A stretch of DNA of 51,413 bases from Bacteroidia bacterium. GTDB lineage: Bacteria > Bacteroidota > Bacteroidia > Bacteroidales > Dysgonomonadaceae. Where the stretch lies: assembly GCA_030538215.1 (NCBI GenBank), contig JAUNUM010000006.1:1-51413 (forward strand), given 5' to 3'. Every line of letters starts with the position of its first letter. Position 1 is the first letter of the stretch. The position numbers and the translations under genes are program-made. Shown piece by piece: positions 16,711 to 25,800 of the stretch. The notes beneath the pieces are model-generated. The model was given only the letters and a program-made list of their open reading frames with translations, ran no database searches and was not told where the DNA came from.

Positions 16711-16750
16711 TTTAATTTCTCCATTCATCATTCCATATTCTTATCTTCTT
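16711..16750 (-). pseudogene. 3' remnant of a third RAYT gene
   Basis: The minus strand reads AAGAATATGGAATGATGA and then a shortened version of the RAYT end: GGAGAAATTAA in place of GGAGAGATTAA. This matches the final codons of the intact RAYT gene with two small internal deletions. Repeat R5 follows almost at once, so nearly all of this copy has been lost. Confidence 0.65.
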
Positions 16751-16755
16751 ATCCC

Positions 16756-16836
16756 GCCCTTTCAGGGCTTGGGTTTGATGGTGACTTTTCATTCAACGTT
16801 AGTACGTTGGGCTGAGATAAATAAGCCTTTCAGGCT
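16756..16836. repeat. RAYT-array repeat R5 (5'-flank type)
   Basis: GCCCTTTCAGGGC (16756-16768), a partly decayed CAACGTTAGTACGTTGGG and AAGCCTTTCAGGCT (16823-16836) follow the R1/R3 order. It ends the array 30 bases before the cbpM stop codon. Confidence 0.85.
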
Positions 16837-16865
16837 ACTTTTTCTGTTTCCTAATTTTTCTATTC

Positions 16866-17159
16866 TTACAATGACCTGTAAAACTGCAATTCGTTTCGCA
16901 AATTTTCTATTTCTATTTGCAATGTTTTTACTCGGCTCAGCATGTGATACAACGCCTCAATTCCTTCCACATTAATGTCCATATCGTTGTGCCACCGCAC
17001 AAATTGCTCCAGTTCTTCCAACTCGTCGTATTCCACAAACCGGCGGTTATCGGCATCGGAAACACGAATTAATCCCAACTCGCAAAGCGAATCGATAAAC
17101 GCCTCCTCCACTTCATAAATTCGGATGCACTCACTGTATAATATTCTTTTTTCGCTCAT
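16866..17159 (-). CDS. cbpM: Chaperone modulator CbpM
   Basis: This small MerR-like protein binds the J domain of CbpA and restrains its co-chaperone activity. A winged-helix-like N-terminal half contains the family pattern [24 protein letters not shown] (quoted by residues about 19-42: key Leu29, Gly30, Leu31). A helical C-terminus ends in [11 protein letters not shown]. Length 97. The gene overlaps the cbpA stop by four bases (ATGA), so it is translationally coupled to cbpA and follows it in one transcript. Confidence 0.88.
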   Translation of the reverse strand: MSEKRILYSECIRIYEVEEAFIDSLCELGLIRVSDADNRRFVEYDELEELEQFVRWHNDMDINVEGIEALYHMLSRVKTLQIEIENLRNELQFYRSL

Positions 17160-18079
17160 CGTTTGCTGATTTTAGATAATTGGGTAAAAAGCTCTTCTTC
17201 TTGCGAAGTTAAATGTTGCGGAATATTCACTTTTAACGTTACAAATAAATCGCCGAACTCATCGTCTTTTTTATAAACCGGAAAACCTTTTCCTTTCAAC
17301 CGAACTTTCGACTCGGGTTGTGTGCCGGGCTTTACTTTCATTTTCACCTGTCCGTCAAGCGTATTCACAGTAACTTCACCGCCGAGAACGGCTGTGTACA
17401 AACCGATATCTGCCGATGTGTATAAGTCGTTGCCCAAACGCTTGAAGTGCGGTTCGTCTTCAACAACAAATGCGATGTACAGATCACCGTTTGGACCACC
17501 GTTTACGCCCGGTTGTCCGTAACCCGAAAGTTTTATCTTTTGTCCATCGGCAACGCCGGAAGGAATGGTTATGCGGATATTTTTGCCATCGAGATTGAGT
17601 GTTTGCTGATGCGTGTGCATGGCCTGACGAAGCGACAATCGCAAATCAGCCTGATAATCTCCACCTTTGTATTTTCGTTGCGAGCGACTGCCTGTACGTT
17701 GTGAAAAACCGCTTCCAAACATCGAATGGAAAAATTCAGAAAAGTCGGCATCCGAAAAATCACCTTCAGTGTAAAAAGCTTGTCCGCCTTGCTGTCCGCC
17801 CCATTGACGCTGCTGCTGTTGATATTGTTGTTGCGCTTTTTCGTATTCCTCGCCGTGTTTCCAGTTTTCGCCGTATTTATCATATTTGGCACGTTTTTCC
17901 GGATCGCTCAACACCTCGTTGGCTTCGTTGAGTTGTTGAAATTTTTTGTGTGCTTCCTTATCATTCGGATTCAAATCGGGATGCAGCTTACGCGCCTTTT
18001 GCCGATATGCTTTTTTAATGTCGTCGGCCGATGCATTTTTGCTTACGCCCAAAATATTGTAGTAATCGATGTATGCCAT
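17156..18079 (-). CDS. cbpA: DnaJ-like co-chaperone CbpA
   Basis: This is a DnaJ-class Hsp70 co-chaperone without a zinc finger. The J domain covers residues 1-70 with the HPD motif in [11 protein letters not shown] Gln/Gly-rich linker (about 75-140) is followed by two DnaJ C-terminal beta domains (about 140-305, including [20 protein letters not shown] and [23 protein letters not shown]). Length 307, typical of CbpA. The partner cbpM overlaps its stop codon, and a consensus promoter sits upstream at 18100-18131. The Hsp70 partner would be DnaK (36054-37967). Confidence 0.92.
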   Translation of the reverse strand: MAYIDYYNILGVSKNASADDIKKAYRQKARKLHPDLNPNDKEAHKKFQQLNEANEVLSDPEKRAKYDKYGENWKHGEEYEKAQQQYQQQQRQWGGQQGGQAFYTEGDFSDADFSEFFHSMFGSGFSQRTGSRSQRKYKGGDYQADLRLSLRQAMHTHQQTLNLDGKNIRITIPSGVADGQKIKLSGYGQPGVNGGPNGDLYIAFVVEDEPHFKRLGNDLYTSADIGLYTAVLGGEVTVNTLDGQVKMKVKPGTQPESKVRLKGKGFPVYKKDDEFGDLFVTLKVNIPQHLTSQEEELFTQLSKISKR

Positions 18080-18099
18080 TTGTTTTGTTTATAGTGATA

Positions 18100-18131
18100 C
18101 AAAAATAGCAAAATATAAATTTAAAACGCAA
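18100..18131 (-). promoter_or_regulatory. Bacteroidetes-type promoter of cbpA-cbpM
   Basis: On the minus strand a TTG (18129-18131), 21 bases, then TATTTTTG (18100-18107) match the Bacteroidetes sigma-ABfr consensus of a -33 TTG and a -7 TAnnTTTG. The -7 box ends 20 bases before the cbpA ATG. Confidence 0.65.
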
Positions 18132-18157
18132 CCTCACTCGCATTATTTTCTTTGCGC

Positions 18158-19498
18158 CTATACGCCGTTTTCTTGCAATATGTGCGGCAGCACGCATAAA
18201 TAATAGAAAGGTAAATTTATGATTGTAAACACCTTGCCTCTTGGCGTGGTTGCGGAATCCACCGAATAGGGTTGCGACCAAACCCGAATTGCCACATTGT
18301 GGGGTGCGGCTTCCATAAAACGATGAAGCGACCGCAAATGAGCATTATGCCCCGATTTTACTTCAATGGGAATTAATTTTCCATTGAATGGAAACACAAA
18401 ATCTACTTCGGCTTCGGAACCCGCTTTATCGCGACGCCAAAAAAATCGTTGAGCCGACACCCTGTCAGTAAGCCCAATCAGTTCTTGTGCCGCAATATGC
18501 TCGGCAATTCTTCCGCGCCAAGTATCAATTATGTCGGATGCGGTAAACAGTTCGGTCTGAATACCCGCGACATAGTTTACCAATCCCGTATCTAACCAAA
18601 CGAGTTTGGGTTTTCGCCTCAAATTAGGCAAAACGGGCAAGCGCGTTTCGGACGTGGAATACACCAATTCCAACAATAACGCTTTTTCAATCGTGCGGAA
18701 AGCTTCGCCCATTTCACGCGATTTGAAAGCGCTTCCGCCAAATCGTTCAAAAGCAACAACATCGCCCGCATATCTCCAGCCTACATCCAAAATATGCCGA
18801 ATTGCCCGCAAAACAGTGTCCGTAGAAGCGTATTTTTCAGCATCTTCGCGATAAGAAACCAACAACGATTCGTAAACAGGCGAAACCGAAAGAATATCGC
18901 GTTTTTGCGCATATTGCATAATCGCAGCAGGCATTCCTCCAATAATTGTGTACGCATTAAATAACTTCATGACGCGCTCATGCACGGGCGTTGCCGCCAT
19001 TTCCACAATTAAATTCGCATCGAAATGTTCATTCATGCCGTCCAAAAATTCAAGAAAATTGCATGGTCGAAGCGACAAAAATTCCACGCGCCCCACAGGA
19101 AACGAAATCTGCCGTTTATCAAGCAACGTTTCCAAAAGCGAGCTGGCGACAACAACGTGCAATTCGGGATATTCCTCGTAAAAATAGCGCAACATGGCAA
19201 CCGCTTTTGCCGATTGCTGAATTTCGTCGATAAAAAGCAGCGTACTTTCCTCTTGCTTTGTTTTTCGATTGTGCAGATAAATGGCGTCAAGCGCTTGATG
19301 AACATTGTCGGTTCGCTCAAAAATGACAAAATCATCCGCCAGCTCCAAGTTCAACTGAAGAAAAACAGCAAATTTCGACGCAAATTTTCTCACAAGCGTG
19401 GTTTTTCCAACTTGCCGTGCACCCCTAATTATTAGCGGCTTCCGATTTGGATTGCGACTCCAAGCATCCAATTCTTTTTCCAACTTCCTATTTATCAT
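18158..19498 (-). CDS. AAA_14/DUF4143 ATPase (first of two in the window)
   Basis: This is a predicted P-loop ATPase with a DUF4143 C-terminal domain. Walker A is GARQVGKT (residues 26-33), Walker B is TLLFIDEIQQS and sensor-like VVASS follows. The C-terminal domain contains EAEVDFV...IPIEVKSG around residues 363-385, a pattern resembling the Asp...Glu-x-Lys core of restriction-endonuclease folds. Length 446, normal. Biological function of the family is unsettled. It is not obviously in an operon with cbpA: 78 bases and a cbpA promoter separate them. Three 33-bp-spaced repeats overlap the promoter upstream (19534-19626), suggesting tight control. A second, diverged family member is at 47451-48914. 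Confidence 0.88.
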   Translation of the reverse strand: MINRKLEKELDAWSRNPNRKPLIIRGARQVGKTTLVRKFASKFAVFLQLNLELADDFVIFERTDNVHQALDAIYLHNRKTKQEESTLLFIDEIQQSAKAVAMLRYFYEEYPELHVVVASSLLETLLDKRQISFPVGRVEFLSLRPCNFLEFLDGMNEHFDANLIVEMAATPVHERVMKLFNAYTIIGGMPAAIMQYAQKRDILSVSPVYESLLVSYREDAEKYASTDTVLRAIRHILDVGWRYAGDVVAFERFGGSAFKSREMGEAFRTIEKALLLELVYSTSETRLPVLPNLRRKPKLVWLDTGLVNYVAGIQTELFTASDIIDTWRGRIAEHIAAQELIGLTDRVSAQRFFWRRDKAGSEAEVDFVFPFNGKLIPIEVKSGHNAHLRSLHRFMEAAPHNVAIRVWSQPYSVDSATTPRGKVFTIINLPFYYLCVLPHILQENGV

Positions 19499-19523
19499 GC
19501 GGTTCTTTTTTTAATAGTTAGTG

Positions 19524-19531
19524 CAAATATA
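19524..19531 (-). promoter_or_regulatory. -7 box of the first AAA_14 ATPase gene
   Basis: TATATTTG on the minus strand matches TAnnTTTG, 25 bases before the start codon. No TTG is present at the -33 position, which is occupied by the first of the 33-bp-spaced repeats. The second ATPase gene has the same TATATTTGCA at the equivalent place. Confidence 0.5.
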
Positions 19532-19533
19532 CG

Positions 19534-19626
19534 TATTTGTAATGAAATAGGGGTAAAATAATCATTTATTTGTAATGAAACAGGAGCAAAATAAGTAAAT
19601 TTTTGTAATAAAATAGGGGTAAAACT
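19534..19626. repeat. Three direct repeats with exact 33-bp spacing
   Basis: Copies of a roughly 27-base motif begin at 19534, 19567 and 19600. The core reads TTTGTAATGAAATAGGGGTA on the plus strand. The spacing is exactly 33 bases, about three helical turns. The array covers the -33 region of the ATPase promoter and fills the gap up to the porE stop codon, so an operator is likely; it could also affect porE termination. Confidence 0.75.
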
Positions 19627-19630
19627 TTTT

Positions 19631-21607
19631 TTACCACAACCCAAAATCCGTGTCAAAAATTTTAAATTCTGTCCGCCGGTTAATCTGATCGGCAATTTCC
19701 TGTTGTTCGGGCGGCAGGTTCTCGATAAATGCTTCATCGAGCAAATCGTCTTCTTTCAGAAAATCGTATTTTTTGGCAATGCTTGCAGAAACCGTTTTGG
19801 GTTGAGTTTTTCCGAAACCGACAGCCGATAATCGACCGTCGTTAATTCCATTATCAGTCAGATAACGAACGACCGATTGTGCACGACGCAACGACAAGTT
19901 TTGATTATATTCTTCAGACCCCTTTCGGTCGGTATGTGCCGAGAGTTCGATAGCGACAGACGGATTGTCATTCAACAGGGCGATAAGCCCGTCGAGTTCT
20001 TCCTTGGATTCAGGTCGCAGCGTAGCTTTATCGAAATCGTAAAAAATATTTTCAAGAATAACCGGCTTATTGTACGGAGTCATTTCGAAATCGACGAAAT
20101 AGACCGTATCTTTTTCTTCAACAGATGTTTTTAACGATTTCTTCAAATTAAGAAAACCATCAACACTGGCCATAAAAAGATAAGTTGCACCACGATTGGC
20201 GTTGAATTTGTACGTGCCATCCTGTTTTGTTATATATTCATGTTGAGAGCCATCGGCACTAATTACCGAAATTTTAGCGCCCGGAATAAATTTATCTTCT
20301 CTATCCACCGCAAAACCTTCTACAAAAACGTCCACATCGGGATATTCAAACGAATAAATATGGTCGCGACCGCGTGCATCATCACGATTGGAACTTAAAA
20401 ATCCCCGTTTTCCGTTTTTCTCAAAAGTAATTCCAAAATCATCCATCGATGAATTTACCGGAAATCCCATATTCGTAACCATCCAGCGATTGTTTTTTTG
20501 CAACCTGGCTTCAAACAAATCCAGTCCGCCCATTCCGGCATGGCCGTCCGATGAAAAATAGAGCGTGGAATCGTTTTTTATATAGGGAAATACCTCATCG
20601 CCTGCAGTATTTATTTCCGATCCCAGATTTTCGGTAAAAAGCACCATATTTCCATCCATTCCGGCACGCCAAATATCTTTTCCGCCGTATCCACCAGGCA
20701 TATCGGAAACAAAATAGAGATAATCACCCGACGGCGAAACGGACGGATGCGCAAACAACGAAAGCGTGTCGCGCATAGAAATTGTCAGTTCCTGTCCCGC
20801 GTTCCAGCTACCGCTACCGCGTTGCGAATAGTAAATTTTGGTGGTGGTTGCCCGATTGTAATCAACAGGCGAAAATGTGTAGAAAAGATAGCTGCCATCG
20901 GCAGAAATTGATGGTGTTCCTTCATCAAACCTGGTATTTATTTCAGACTCAAGAATTGCAGGTTTCTGCCACTCGCCTTTATCGTTTTTGGTAACAATGA
21001 AAATATCGTTGTTCTTCATTCCCGTGATGTCGCTAAGGGAGTCGCCACAGGCATCTTCACGCGATGATGTGATGTAAAGCACGGCATCATCTTGTGCAAA
21101 CATCGGACTAAACTCTCCCCTGTTTGAGTTAAACAAATCCATCCGTTTTACAACATGTCGCGTAGGATTTTCTTTCCAAACAATAGCATTTTTCACACCT
21201 TGCAAACCGGTTAGCCCCAAACTATTCATTGAGTCTAATTTCAAGAAATCGTTATATGCTTTTTCTGCGAGCAAGTATTTTCCCTCTTTGTGCAACATTT
21301 GCGCGTATCGCAAATACATCAGCGTATCGGGATAATTGTAGCGAATGGCGTTGGCATAAGCGGTTGCGGCACGTGTAGCGGAGTTCATGCGGTGGTAAGT
21401 TTCTGCCATTTCGTAAGCGACAACGCCACGAAGCGGACGTTCATCGGGCTTCACGCTTCGATATACTTTTCGATAAGTTTCGGATGCAGCAAAGTATTCT
21501 CCACGAAGATATTGCGAACGTGCATCGCTTAATTTTGCCGAATTGCACGATGCCAACAGCAATATTCCCAACAGGAAATAAAGATATTTTTTTCGAGTTA
21601 TTTCCAA
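19631..21607 (-). CDS. porE: Type IX secretion system protein PorE
   Basis: PorE is a periplasmic lipoprotein of the type IX secretion machinery. All four domains are visible in order: lipobox LLASC (Cys about residue 21), TPR region (about 25-130), a PD40/beta-propeller with repeated SPDG-like blades (ALYITSSRED, YLFYTFSPVD, YLYFVSDMPGGYGGKDIW; about 155-425), a carboxypeptidase-regulatory-like domain (about 430-515) and an OmpA-type peptidoglycan-binding domain (IFYDFDKATLRPES...SAHTDRKGS; about 525-640). The length of 658 fits. The only start before the signal peptide is TTG at 21607: no ATG or GTG lies between it and the upstream in-frame TAA, so a TTG start is inferred. Confidence 0.92.
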   Translation of the reverse strand: MEITRKKYLYFLLGILLLASCNSAKLSDARSQYLRGEYFAASETYRKVYRSVKPDERPLRGVVAYEMAETYHRMNSATRAATAYANAIRYNYPDTLMYLRYAQMLHKEGKYLLAEKAYNDFLKLDSMNSLGLTGLQGVKNAIVWKENPTRHVVKRMDLFNSNRGEFSPMFAQDDAVLYITSSREDACGDSLSDITGMKNNDIFIVTKNDKGEWQKPAILESEINTRFDEGTPSISADGSYLFYTFSPVDYNRATTTKIYYSQRGSGSWNAGQELTISMRDTLSLFAHPSVSPSGDYLYFVSDMPGGYGGKDIWRAGMDGNMVLFTENLGSEINTAGDEVFPYIKNDSTLYFSSDGHAGMGGLDLFEARLQKNNRWMVTNMGFPVNSSMDDFGITFEKNGKRGFLSSNRDDARGRDHIYSFEYPDVDVFVEGFAVDREDKFIPGAKISVISADGSQHEYITKQDGTYKFNANRGATYLFMASVDGFLNLKKSLKTSVEEKDTVYFVDFEMTPYNKPVILENIFYDFDKATLRPESKEELDGLIALLNDNPSVAIELSAHTDRKGSEEYNQNLSLRRAQSVVRYLTDNGINDGRLSAVGFGKTQPKTVSASIAKKYDFLKEDDLLDEAFIENLPPEQQEIADQINRRTEFKIFDTDFGLW

Positions 21608-21667
21608 ACTTAATTGTTTTTCTTAATAACTCGATTTTTACGATATTATTGTGTAAAAATGCCTTAG

Positions 21668-22801
21668 TTATTCCCCTACCGGAAGGCTATAAACTCCTTT
21701 CAGCAGAATCTGCTGCGCAGGAAGCGGTGTTTTTATTTCTATCAAATTGTTGGATTTTAATCCGGTGGTAACAGAAACAGGATTTAGGTAAATATTTTCT
21801 CCCGATTTTTTTTCGAGTAGGTAAACCCGATAAGTCCCATCAGTTAATGTTTCAATCGCTTCCTCGGGAAGCCCTTTGGCAGTATATTCTTTCACGTTCA
21901 CGTCCGCTTCCACATACATATTGTTCACGAAATTAACACTTGTGGGATCTATTTGAGCCGTGCACAATATGGTTTTCTTTTCCGTGTCAATAGCTTTCCC
22001 GATTTTTGTCAGCTTCGCTGTGAATTTTTCAGACGGATTGTTCGGGTTGTAAAACTTAACACTCTGCCCAACAGTCAACTGAGCGATATCTTTCTCATAA
22101 ACATCGAGTTGCAGATACAACTGATTCGTATTTACGACGGTCATCAACATTTTTTCGGGTGTAACATATTCGCCAATCATACAATTGATTTGTGTGATAA
22201 AACCACCAATAGGTGCACGAACTTCCAATGTTCGATAGAAATTTCCGCTCTCTACTTGTGTAGGATTTACATTAAGCAAACTCAACCGGTGTTTCATTCC
22301 GTTGTATTGAGCCGAAAGGCTTTTGTAAGCGCTTTCAGCAGCGATGAAATCTTTACGTGACGAAATGCTGTCACGATACAGCGATTGCAACCTTTCGTAA
22401 GCGCTTTTCGCTTCGCTAAACTGATTGCTTACGGTAGCAAAATCTTGTTGCAACACGATAAAATCATTGCTTTCAATGGTACACAACACACCTCCGGCAG
22501 GAATAAAATCGCCCAGCTCCCGCGAAATGCTTTTTATCGTTCCCGAAATCCGGCTTGTAACCTGCGCCTGCCCTTTTACCGATGAAATCACGTGTCCGTT
22601 CACTTTTACGTTTTCACTAAACTGTGTTTCCTGCAAATCGCCAAACTCCATTTGCATCGCATCAAACTGTTGGTTGGAAATGACTACTAAAGCAGAATCT
22701 TCGGTAGAAACTTCGGCTTCGCCGCCCGATTTTTTGTTGTTACAGCCAAAAAGAACCGCAACAAGTAAAACTCCCAAAAAGAAATGTTTATATAATTGCA
22801 T
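21668..22801 (-). CDS. RND efflux periplasmic adaptor (CzcB/HlyD type)
   Basis: This membrane-fusion protein links the RND pump to the outer-membrane factor. A lipoprotein signal (LFGC, Cys about 20) is followed by a barrel-sandwich hybrid (SSVKGQAQVTSRISGTIKSI, about residue 75-95), a long alpha-hairpin (about 120-185), the second lipoyl half (VRAPIGGFITQINCMIGEYV) and beta-barrel and proximal domains. Length 377. It starts 10 bases after the pump gene and is co-transcribed with it. PorE follows 60 bases later and may or may not share the transcript. Confidence 0.9.
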   Translation of the reverse strand: MQLYKHFFLGVLLVAVLFGCNNKKSGGEAEVSTEDSALVVISNQQFDAMQMEFGDLQETQFSENVKVNGHVISSVKGQAQVTSRISGTIKSISRELGDFIPAGGVLCTIESNDFIVLQQDFATVSNQFSEAKSAYERLQSLYRDSISSRKDFIAAESAYKSLSAQYNGMKHRLSLLNVNPTQVESGNFYRTLEVRAPIGGFITQINCMIGEYVTPEKMLMTVVNTNQLYLQLDVYEKDIAQLTVGQSVKFYNPNNPSEKFTAKLTKIGKAIDTEKKTILCTAQIDPTSVNFVNNMYVEADVNVKEYTAKGLPEEAIETLTDGTYRVYLLEKKSGENIYLNPVSVTTGLKSNNLIEIKTPLPAQQILLKGVYSLPVGE

Positions 22802-22811
22802 TTTACTGTTT

Positions 22812-25800
22812 TTATTCGAGTGTTAAATAATTGAGTTCTATAACCGTCTCGTTATATTTTGCCAGATTATCCAAATAATCTAATCTCAATTGAGTTGCAT
22901 TTTCCAAACTTTGAATGTAGCGAAAAAAATCTATTTCGCCCACTTCGTAACTCGATGTGGCAAACTTTATCAGTTCATCGCTAATTTGTTTTCCCGATGT
23001 CTGGTAATAATCTATATTTTGACGATATTTTTCGAGTTCGTTGCGCAATTGCTCATTTGCCGATTTATATCGGATCTGATATTGCTGCTTGGAATAATCG
23101 GCCATCATAACGCTGTATTTTTGCGAAGCAACCTTGGCTCTTTGCTCTCCAAAGAAAAGCGGAATTGAAACACCAACCTGCCAACCCCAATAATTTTTTG
23201 CGTTCGCAAACCGATTAGTACCGTTAAAAACCTCAAAATTAATATTCGGCAGCCACAGGTTTTTCTCCACACCCAACAAAGCATTTTCATATTTTAGCTG
23301 CTCTTCTGCTAATTTCAATCCGGCACTATTATAAGTACTGGTATTCAACAAAATTGGTTCTAATTGTTGAAAAAGGACAGAAATATTTTCATCCGATTGC
23401 AGCAATAAGTTCAGCTGCTGATAAGCAATTTGCAGATTGGAAGCGGCTTGTTTTTGTTGAATATCGATTTGTTGCTGCTTGGCTGTTGCATTCAATTTTT
23501 CCAGATACGCAATTTCGCCCTGTTTGTATTGTGCATCCGCCGATTGTGAAAATTTACGGTAAATATCGGCAATGTAATTGTAATACTGCTGCTTGTTTTG
23601 CAAGTACACTGCCCGATAATATACCTGCGTAATATTCTTTTTCAGTTTTTGTAATTCGAGTTCGTATGTCGCTTGCGAAACCAAAACTCCCATCCGATTA
23701 GCTTTGTGTTGCGCCGCATAAACAGTAGGAAAGTTAATTTCCTGCGATACACCTATCACATATAAAGGATGATTATTTTCGGCAAGATTATTAGCATCGG
23801 AACCATAGTAAATATTAGTTTTTCCAATATTAAAAGCAGTAGGGACAAACGTTTTACTACGTTCGACTCGCATCTCATAGGTTTTAAGTTGTCGATTATT
23901 GGTAATTCCTCTTGCAATAGCGTCTTCCAGCGAAAGTTCACGGGTTTGCGAAAAAGCAGCCAAAGAAAATGTCATTAAAATAGGAATAAACCAAAGCTTA
24001 ATGTCAGGCATAGTTCTTTTTCCGGAGTGCGATTTTTTCCTCCATCGTTCGTTATCCATAAAATATCCGTAAAGTAGTGGTAGAACAATCATTGTTAAGA
24101 AAGTAGAGGTTGCCAATCCACCAATAACTACCGTTGCCAGCGGACGCTGGACTTCCGCTCCGGCCGATGTAGATACTGCCATTGGCAAGAAACCCATTGC
24201 TGCCGATGCAGCTGTGAGCATAACAGGGCGAAGCCTGTCAACAGAACCTTGTACAATAATATCGTGCATTTTCATACCTCCGTTTTTTTGGCGTAACTCT
24301 TTGAAATGCTCTATTAAAACAATTCCGTTGAGCACGGCAACACCAAATAAAGCAATAAATCCAACTCCGGCCGAAATACTGAACGGCATTCCTCTTATCC
24401 ACAACAGCAACACACCTCCAACAATGGAAAGCGGGATGGCCGAGAAAATAATTATGGTTTCTTTTAATGAATTAAAAGCGAAGTTCAACAGCAGAAATAT
24501 AAGTGCCAGAGCTATGGGGACAATGATCATCAATCGGTTGGAAGCATTTTTAAGATTCTGATACTGGCCACCGTAATCAACATAATAACCCGATTGCAAA
24601 TCCACATTATCCTGCACCTTCTGTTGAATATCCTGAACTACCGATTGCAAATCCCGGTTTCGCACGTTCACGCTCACCACTACCCTGCGACGTGTATTAT
24701 CGCGTGATATTTTTGCTGGTCCGGAAGAATACTCAATTTGCGCCAATTCGCTCAATCGCACTTGGTTTCCGTCCGGCAGGTTCACGTACATTTGGCGAAT
24801 ATTATCAATATCCTGTCGGAAATCTTCCAGAAAACGAACAACCAGATCAAAACTACGTTCTCTTTCGAAAACCGTTCCCGAAGTTTGCCCACCAAAAGCC
24901 ATGGATAGATATTGATTAAGCGACTCAATGGAAACACCACAGTATGCCAGTTTTTCTCGATTATACGTTACTTTCATTTGTGGTAAACCAACGGTTTTTT
25001 CTACAATAACGTCCGCAGCACCTTCTACTGTGCGGGCTTGCGCAGCAATTTCGTTGGCTTTTTCATCTAAATAATCCAAATCTTCACCAAAAATCTTCAC
25101 GGCTATATCTGCTCTAACTCCGGTAACCAACTCATTGAAACGCATCTCAATAGGCTGTGTAAACTCATATTCTATTCCCGGGAAAACCGAAAGTGCATCT
25201 TTAAACTTATCGGCAAGTTGTTCTTTGCTCTTGGCATTTTTCCACTCTCTTTTCGGACGGAGTTTGATAATCATATCTATCTCTTCCATCGACATCGGAT
25301 CCGTGGGAACTTCTGCCGCACCAATACGACTCACTACCTGATCTACTTCTACAAATTCTTTTTTCAAAATGGCTTCCATTTGAGTAGTCATTTCGATAGT
25401 TTTTTTCAATGATGTTCCGGTTTTCAGCACAGGTTGAATCACAAAATCTCCCTCGTCAAGAGTAGGCGTAAACTCTGCTCCAAGTTTAGAAAAAAGAAGT
25501 AACGCTGCTACTAACATAAGAACCGCTCCAATAACTATCGGTTTTTTATGCCCACAAGCCCATTCGATAGATGGTTTATACGTTTTATAAGCTAATTGCA
25601 TCACTTTTGAAGCATTTTTCTCTCCATCTTTCTTCGGTTTCATAAACAAAGCAGATGCAACAGGCAACCAAGTCATTCCCAGCAAAGAAGCTCCGATTAC
25701 AGCAAAACAAAACGTAAGTGCCATCGGACGAAACATTTTTCCTTCTATGCCCGTAAGCGATATAATCGGTAGGAAAACTATCAGAATAATGATTTGTCCA

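Noticed and set aside
18158-19498. The first AAA_14 ATPase as part of the cbpA-cbpM operon
   Set aside because: cbpA has its own consensus promoter in the 78-base gap, and the ATPase has a distinct repeat-controlled promoter.
19534-19626. A short CRISPR array
   Set aside because: Only three degenerate copies exist, the intervals are about 6 bases and not spacer-sized, and there are no cas genes.
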